Source: Daldinia sp. FL1419 (lineage: Eukaryota; Ascomycota; Sordariomycetes; Xylariales; Hypoxylaceae). From it: a stretch of 64,000 nt of DNA. Of this stretch, positions 60,090 through 64,000 are shown in pieces (the first letter of the stretch is position 1; each line of letters opens with the position of its first letter). The stretch lies in contig MU623384.1 in assembly GCA_025201765.1 (NCBI GenBank), forward strand, positions 186,001 to 250,000. Direction: 5' to 3'. Under the pieces are notes generated by a model that made no database searches, was not told the DNA's origin, and saw only the letters and a list, made by a program, of their open reading frames with translations. Made by a program: the position numbers and the translations under genes.

Positions 60090-62960
60090 CTTATCGAAAT
60101 ACTATTTCGCCAAAAAATGGCACTAATCTGGGACTTTAACAAACTCAAAAAAGTAAGGCCAAAAATAATACCTAACTATATTATTAAAATTATTTCACAT
60201 AAAATATAATAATTAAAAAATATCCTTATACTTACTCTATTAAAAAATTAAATCATTAAAATTCTTAAAAATCAAATTAAATATAAAATTTTTAAAAAAA
60301 ATTATAATTTATATTATAACCCCTAATTTATAATAAAAAAAATGGTAATTTATAATTAATTAATTTAATAATTAAATTAAATATTGTTATAATTAAAAAT
60401 ACTTTTTTATTTAAAAATTATAACTTTTTTATTAAAAAATTTACCATATATATTATACTCTTTTATATTAATTTATTCTTAAAATATAATTAATTAAATT
60501 TATTAATTTATAATAAAAATATAATTACCTTCTTTATACCTTTAAAATCTTTATAAATAATAATAATATTTTAAAAAGTAATAAATTTAATAACACATTT
60601 TTTTAAAATTATAAATTATATTTTATATAATCTAATATCACATATATACAAATCTTTTTTTAATAATGTTAGAATTAAAAGATTAATTATTAAATATAAT
60701 AATTAAAAAATTTATTCTAAAATTAAATAATTTATATTAAAATATATTAAAAATATTACTAATATCCTATTAAATTTCAAATTAATTAAAATTATTACAA
60801 ATACTAAAAAATTAAAATTTTATAAAACAAGCACTAAAATTGTTAGTTATATCTACAAATCAAATAATTAATTATTCAGAAAAATTAAGGTTTTAAAAAT
60901 TTTTAAATAAAGAAAATACAATAATATTAACAAAATCTAATTATTTTTAAGCTTTATAATATACTTTCATATATAAATTAAAAATTATATTATAAAAACC
61001 TTACCACTAATAAAATTACTATATAAAAATAAACCTTTTATATAAAGTAAGACATAAAATCAAATGATAATTAGGTTAAAAAATATTTTTATTATACTAT
61101 TATATTTTATTATAATAAATTATAAATTAGAATAATAAATAATTTTTAAAATTAATATTTTAAGGTAAAAATAAAATATAATAATTAATCAATTAAATAA
61201 TTAATCCATTTTTAAATCCTACAAATACGAATTAGGAATTTAAAAAGACCCAAATTATAATATAATATTATAAAATAAAAATACTTAATAATTATAAAAT
61301 TATTTAAATAATTACAAAATTATATTTATAAAATCCAATTTCTTTTAAAAATTAATATTAAAATTTTAATTATTTAATTAAATAATAACTTCATAAATTT
61401 ACTTAATGCAATATTAATAAAATAAATTATATATATTAAAATATTTAATTTCAAAATGAAATATATTATAAAAAAAAATAATATTATTATAAATACTTTA
61501 TTTTAAATATTAAGTAATTTATTTAATTAAAATAATAAAAAATAAAAAAATAATTTAGATAAATTTATTAATTTCCAATTTAATATAATATTAATATATT
61601 TTATATTAATAACATCAGACTTTAAAAACTAAAACAAAATATAATTAATTATTTTATAACTGTTTGATTAATAAAATTCAAAATTACAAAAAATAATATA
61701 ATATTTATTAACATTTAGAATACTTTTAAGACTTTTAATTAATAATATTTTTAAAAAATATAAAAATTATTTAAAATTTAAAGCTAAAATATTAAAACAT
61801 ATTATATTTAATAAGATCTTATAAAGAAAAATAAATAAAAAATACCTTAATTATTATATTATTAATTATAAATTAATAAAATAAAGAATCATAAAAAAGT
61901 TCCACATAAAATATAATTATAAAAAAAAATTTAATATATTAATAAATTTTAACTTTATATTATTAAAAAAATCTTTATAAATATATCAAAAAAGGAATTA
62001 AGGTATATAAAGAATATTAATAAATAAATAAAAAAAAATTAACAAATTTTATAAATTATTTAATCCTTATAAAAGTCTTAACTTATTAAATCCTAAACAT
62101 TCAATATATACCAAACAACTTTAATTATAAAACAATCATTAAAATTTAAGAATAATTATCCAATTATTTAAAAGTTTTGCTATTCTGCTTAATTAATTTT
62201 AAAAATATTATTAAATTTATAAAAAAAAAAATAATCTTCTAATATAATTAACCCTTTATAATTAAAATAAATAAAAATTTAAAATTTAAAAATAAAATTA
62301 CAAAAACCTATCAAAAATTTGGTATATATTGAGAAATTAAACCAATTTACTTTTTATAAACCTAAAACTAAATTAAAATCAACCATAAACTAATTAAATA
62401 TAAATTAATAAAATTAATTAATGAAAAAGGAAAAGGCTAAACCCAACTCTTAAATACTATAATATGGGCCAATTAAATTTTAATAAAGTCTTTAAAATTT
62501 AATACCTATAAGATCATCTACAATAAGCAATTAGTATTCCCAATCGAAATTACTATATTATTATAGAAGGTATTAAATTAAAAAAATATTAAAATTTTAA
62601 AAAGTTTTTTAAATATATATACATATATAATTAAACACTAATCAATTAATATAAAAAAAATTTTATAAATTATATAAAATAAATAACAAATTATGGTAAA
62701 TAAAAATAATAAATAAAACTTTATAAAAATTAAGAAACAACCCCTAAATATCAACAATTTAATCTTGATCCATAATACAATTAAGTATATTAATATATTT
62801 AAAAATCAATAATTACAATATAACTAGTATAAACCTTACCTAATCAATAAGATTCTAAACCAAAATTAATATATAATTAAAGAATCAGGTGGAAACGAGT
62901 TGAAAGGTAATGTATCAAATAACAGATTAAAACTGTTCGTACAGAACAAACAAAAATATT
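60090..62960 (+). pseudogene. Gypsy pol relic: reverse transcriptase to integrase C-terminus
   Basis: In the forward frame, the region 60100-60205 reads like the stretch before fungal gypsy RT (ALIWDF..LKKVRPKIIP and a HK box). Near 60310-60350 comes a YYNP-stop-FIIKK counterpart of the conserved YRNPWFxVKKK block, its Trp changed to TAA. At 60656-60670 the catalytic box reads F-F-N-N-V where F-[LF]-D-D-V is expected. KIVSYIC near 60840 matches the later KIVGYIC block. Near 62880-62960 ESGGNELKGNVSNNRLK resembles the integrase tail ELDGT..RL. RNase H and the integrase core between are too decayed to read. Non-functional. Confidence 0.8.
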
Positions 62961-63273
62961 AAAAAACTATTAACAAAAAATCTAATAAATGAATAATTAA
63001 ATTAGAAACTAATTTATTTAATTAAATGAATATTAATTAAAAAATACCAATAATAAAATTAAAGAAAAAGGATTATAAAATTATAAAATATAAAATTATA
63101 ATTAAAATATTTAAAGAAAAACGGGAAGGATATAAAGATTATACAAAAATTAATTAAGAACTTAAAAAACTAAAATTTTCTTTTTCATTTAATCATTTTC
63201 CTTATAATATTTCTAATTTATTTTTATTAAAATTAATTTATTAATAAATAACATTATTAACTCTAAAAAACTT

Positions 63274-63681
63274 TAAACCAAAATAATATAATTATATAAT
63301 AGGTCCTACCCTATAAAAACCCTATTAACCTCCATAAAACCTATCCTTTTCAAATTCCTACAAATTTATATAAATATAAATAAATCTTTAAGAATTATTT
63401 TCTTATTTAATTAGATTAAGTTTGCAAGGATCATCATATTCTTTTCATAAATTTTATAATAATTTATAAATTTGTTCTTTTATTAAATATACTATTTATT
63501 TAATCTTGTACGCACTACCATTGGTAAGTAATTACCCCTATTAGATCTCTTACTTAATTATTTTAATACCTTCCTTAGGATATAGTTACCCTATATCCTC
63601 TAACTTATACAGCCTCTGACTTAATATGGATTAATTAAAGTATAGGGCATATCCTGCAGGAGCTATTAGAGCTCCTGTTCA
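63274..63681 (+). repeat. 3' LTR of gypsy element B
   Basis: 408 bp, starting TAAACCAAAATAAT (the RIP version of TGAACCAGGGTAAT) and ending GAGCTCCTGTTCA. Its right half is well preserved while the left half is AT-converted. The terminus contains the stem-loop CAGGAGCT-ATTAG-AGCTCCTG. Confidence 0.85.
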
Positions 63682-64000
63682 ATAATCAAATAAAAAGAGA
63701 GCTCATTGGAGCCTACCATAATAATCACAACTTTGGTTAAGAATAAGATATTGGGCCAAAAATTTTTTTTTTTTTTTACTATTTTAGGTTTTCTATTTTT
63801 ATTTATTTTTTTGAGTTTTATATACATTAATAATCAGGCCGTTACATTGGTTATATAGTAATATTTTAATACTGTTTTTTTTATGCCTAAGACAAAAGTA
63901 TTCTTCTCACCAACTTCCAACCATTATATTTGCTTATAATTAGGGAGCTTTCTTCAGTTATATCCTCATAAAAAAGAGGGAAATAATCAACTTATACATA
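63682..64000. other. Flank right of the gypsy LTR
   Basis: Less AT-rich than the element interior. The segment CACAACTTTGGTTAAGAATA near 63727 vaguely resembles the leader after the LTRs of A and B, so a third copy may start here. A T16 tract lies at about 63763-63778. No gene. Confidence 0.45.

Larger units (their letters stand above)
52705..63681 (+). mobile_element. Ty3/gypsy element B, near full length, heavily RIP-mutated and nested
   Basis: It is bounded by two 408-bp LTRs (52705-53112 and 63274-63681) in the same orientation. After the left LTR comes the same leader as in element A. A gag homologue lies at ~56220-56830, and pol relics at ~60090-62960 come in the order RT then integrase C-terminus, as in gypsy elements. 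ATAA occurs on both outer sides (52701-52704 and 63682-63685) as a possible 4-bp target duplication. Insertions within it are the mini LTR element at 54022-55507, the solo LTR at 55888-56008 and the 404-bp tandem block at 58938-59820. The DNA to the right does not continue element A, so the right boundary could also belong to a third copy. Confidence 0.8.
47292..64000. other. AT-rich, RIP-degraded repeat block
   Basis: Immediately after the monooxygenase stop, the sequence changes to mostly A and T. Long open frames vanish and repeated segments differ mainly by C/T and G/A. Former Gln codons become TAA or TAG inside retroelement frames. This is the hallmark of repeat-induced point mutation in ascomycetes. 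Apart from transposon relics I see no host gene. It continues past the right edge. Confidence 0.92.

Overview
The window looks like nuclear DNA of a filamentous ascomycete, most likely a Sordariomycete (inference from gene content). Coding exons are separated by short introns of about 45-160 nt with GTAAG-type donors and CTAAC-like branch sites. The families present are fungal ones: a Pth11/SAT4-type rhodopsin-fold protein, ACS and DHA1 transporters of the major facilitator superfamily, a Doa10 RING-variant ubiquitin ligase, 'VQPVxxKE' repeat proteins, and an SDR and a salicylate-hydroxylase-like enzyme. The right-hand quarter carries the C-to-T/G-to-A decay expected of repeat-induced point mutation (RIP).

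Layout. 1-28.7 kb is a gene-bearing, balanced-GC region: a deaminase-fold protein (minus), a 7-TM rhodopsin-like protein (minus), an ACS transporter (plus), a 1143-residue Ala/Ser-rich anchored coiled-coil protein (minus), Doa10 (plus) and a DHA1 transporter (minus). From 28.7 to 36.7 kb I find no convincing gene; this stretch holds two MITE-like elements with clear terminal inverted repeats and one hairpin. From 36.7 to 47.3 kb are two divergent, related stress-type repeat proteins, an SDR, an unknown conserved-looking protein, a second ACS transporter and, divergent from it, an FAD monooxygenase. The last four genes could form a small uptake and oxidation neighbourhood.

At about 47.29 kb, directly after the monooxygenase stop codon, base composition switches abruptly to an AT-rich, RIP-degraded block that runs to the window end. 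It can be read as nested retroelements: LTR relics; a tandem satellite of about 12 units of ~145 bp that contains an inverted piece of an LTR end; a Ty3/gypsy element (A) with RIP stop codons in gag; and a second, nearly complete gypsy copy (B) with two 408-bp LTRs. Copy B contains a complete 1486-bp mini LTR element (182-bp LTRs, no pol), a 121-bp solo LTR with perfect GATAT target duplications, and a 404-bp tandem repeat with a short ORF behind a palindrome. In copy B the reverse transcriptase DD box has become NN.

Exon boundaries were inferred by hand from splice consensus and reading phase. Two junctions are exceptional: a GC-AG intron at 37166-37224 and a transporter intron at 45119-45170 with no recognisable 5' splice site. 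The genes appear to be ordinary single-copy chromosomal genes. The most unusual structure is in the AT-rich block.
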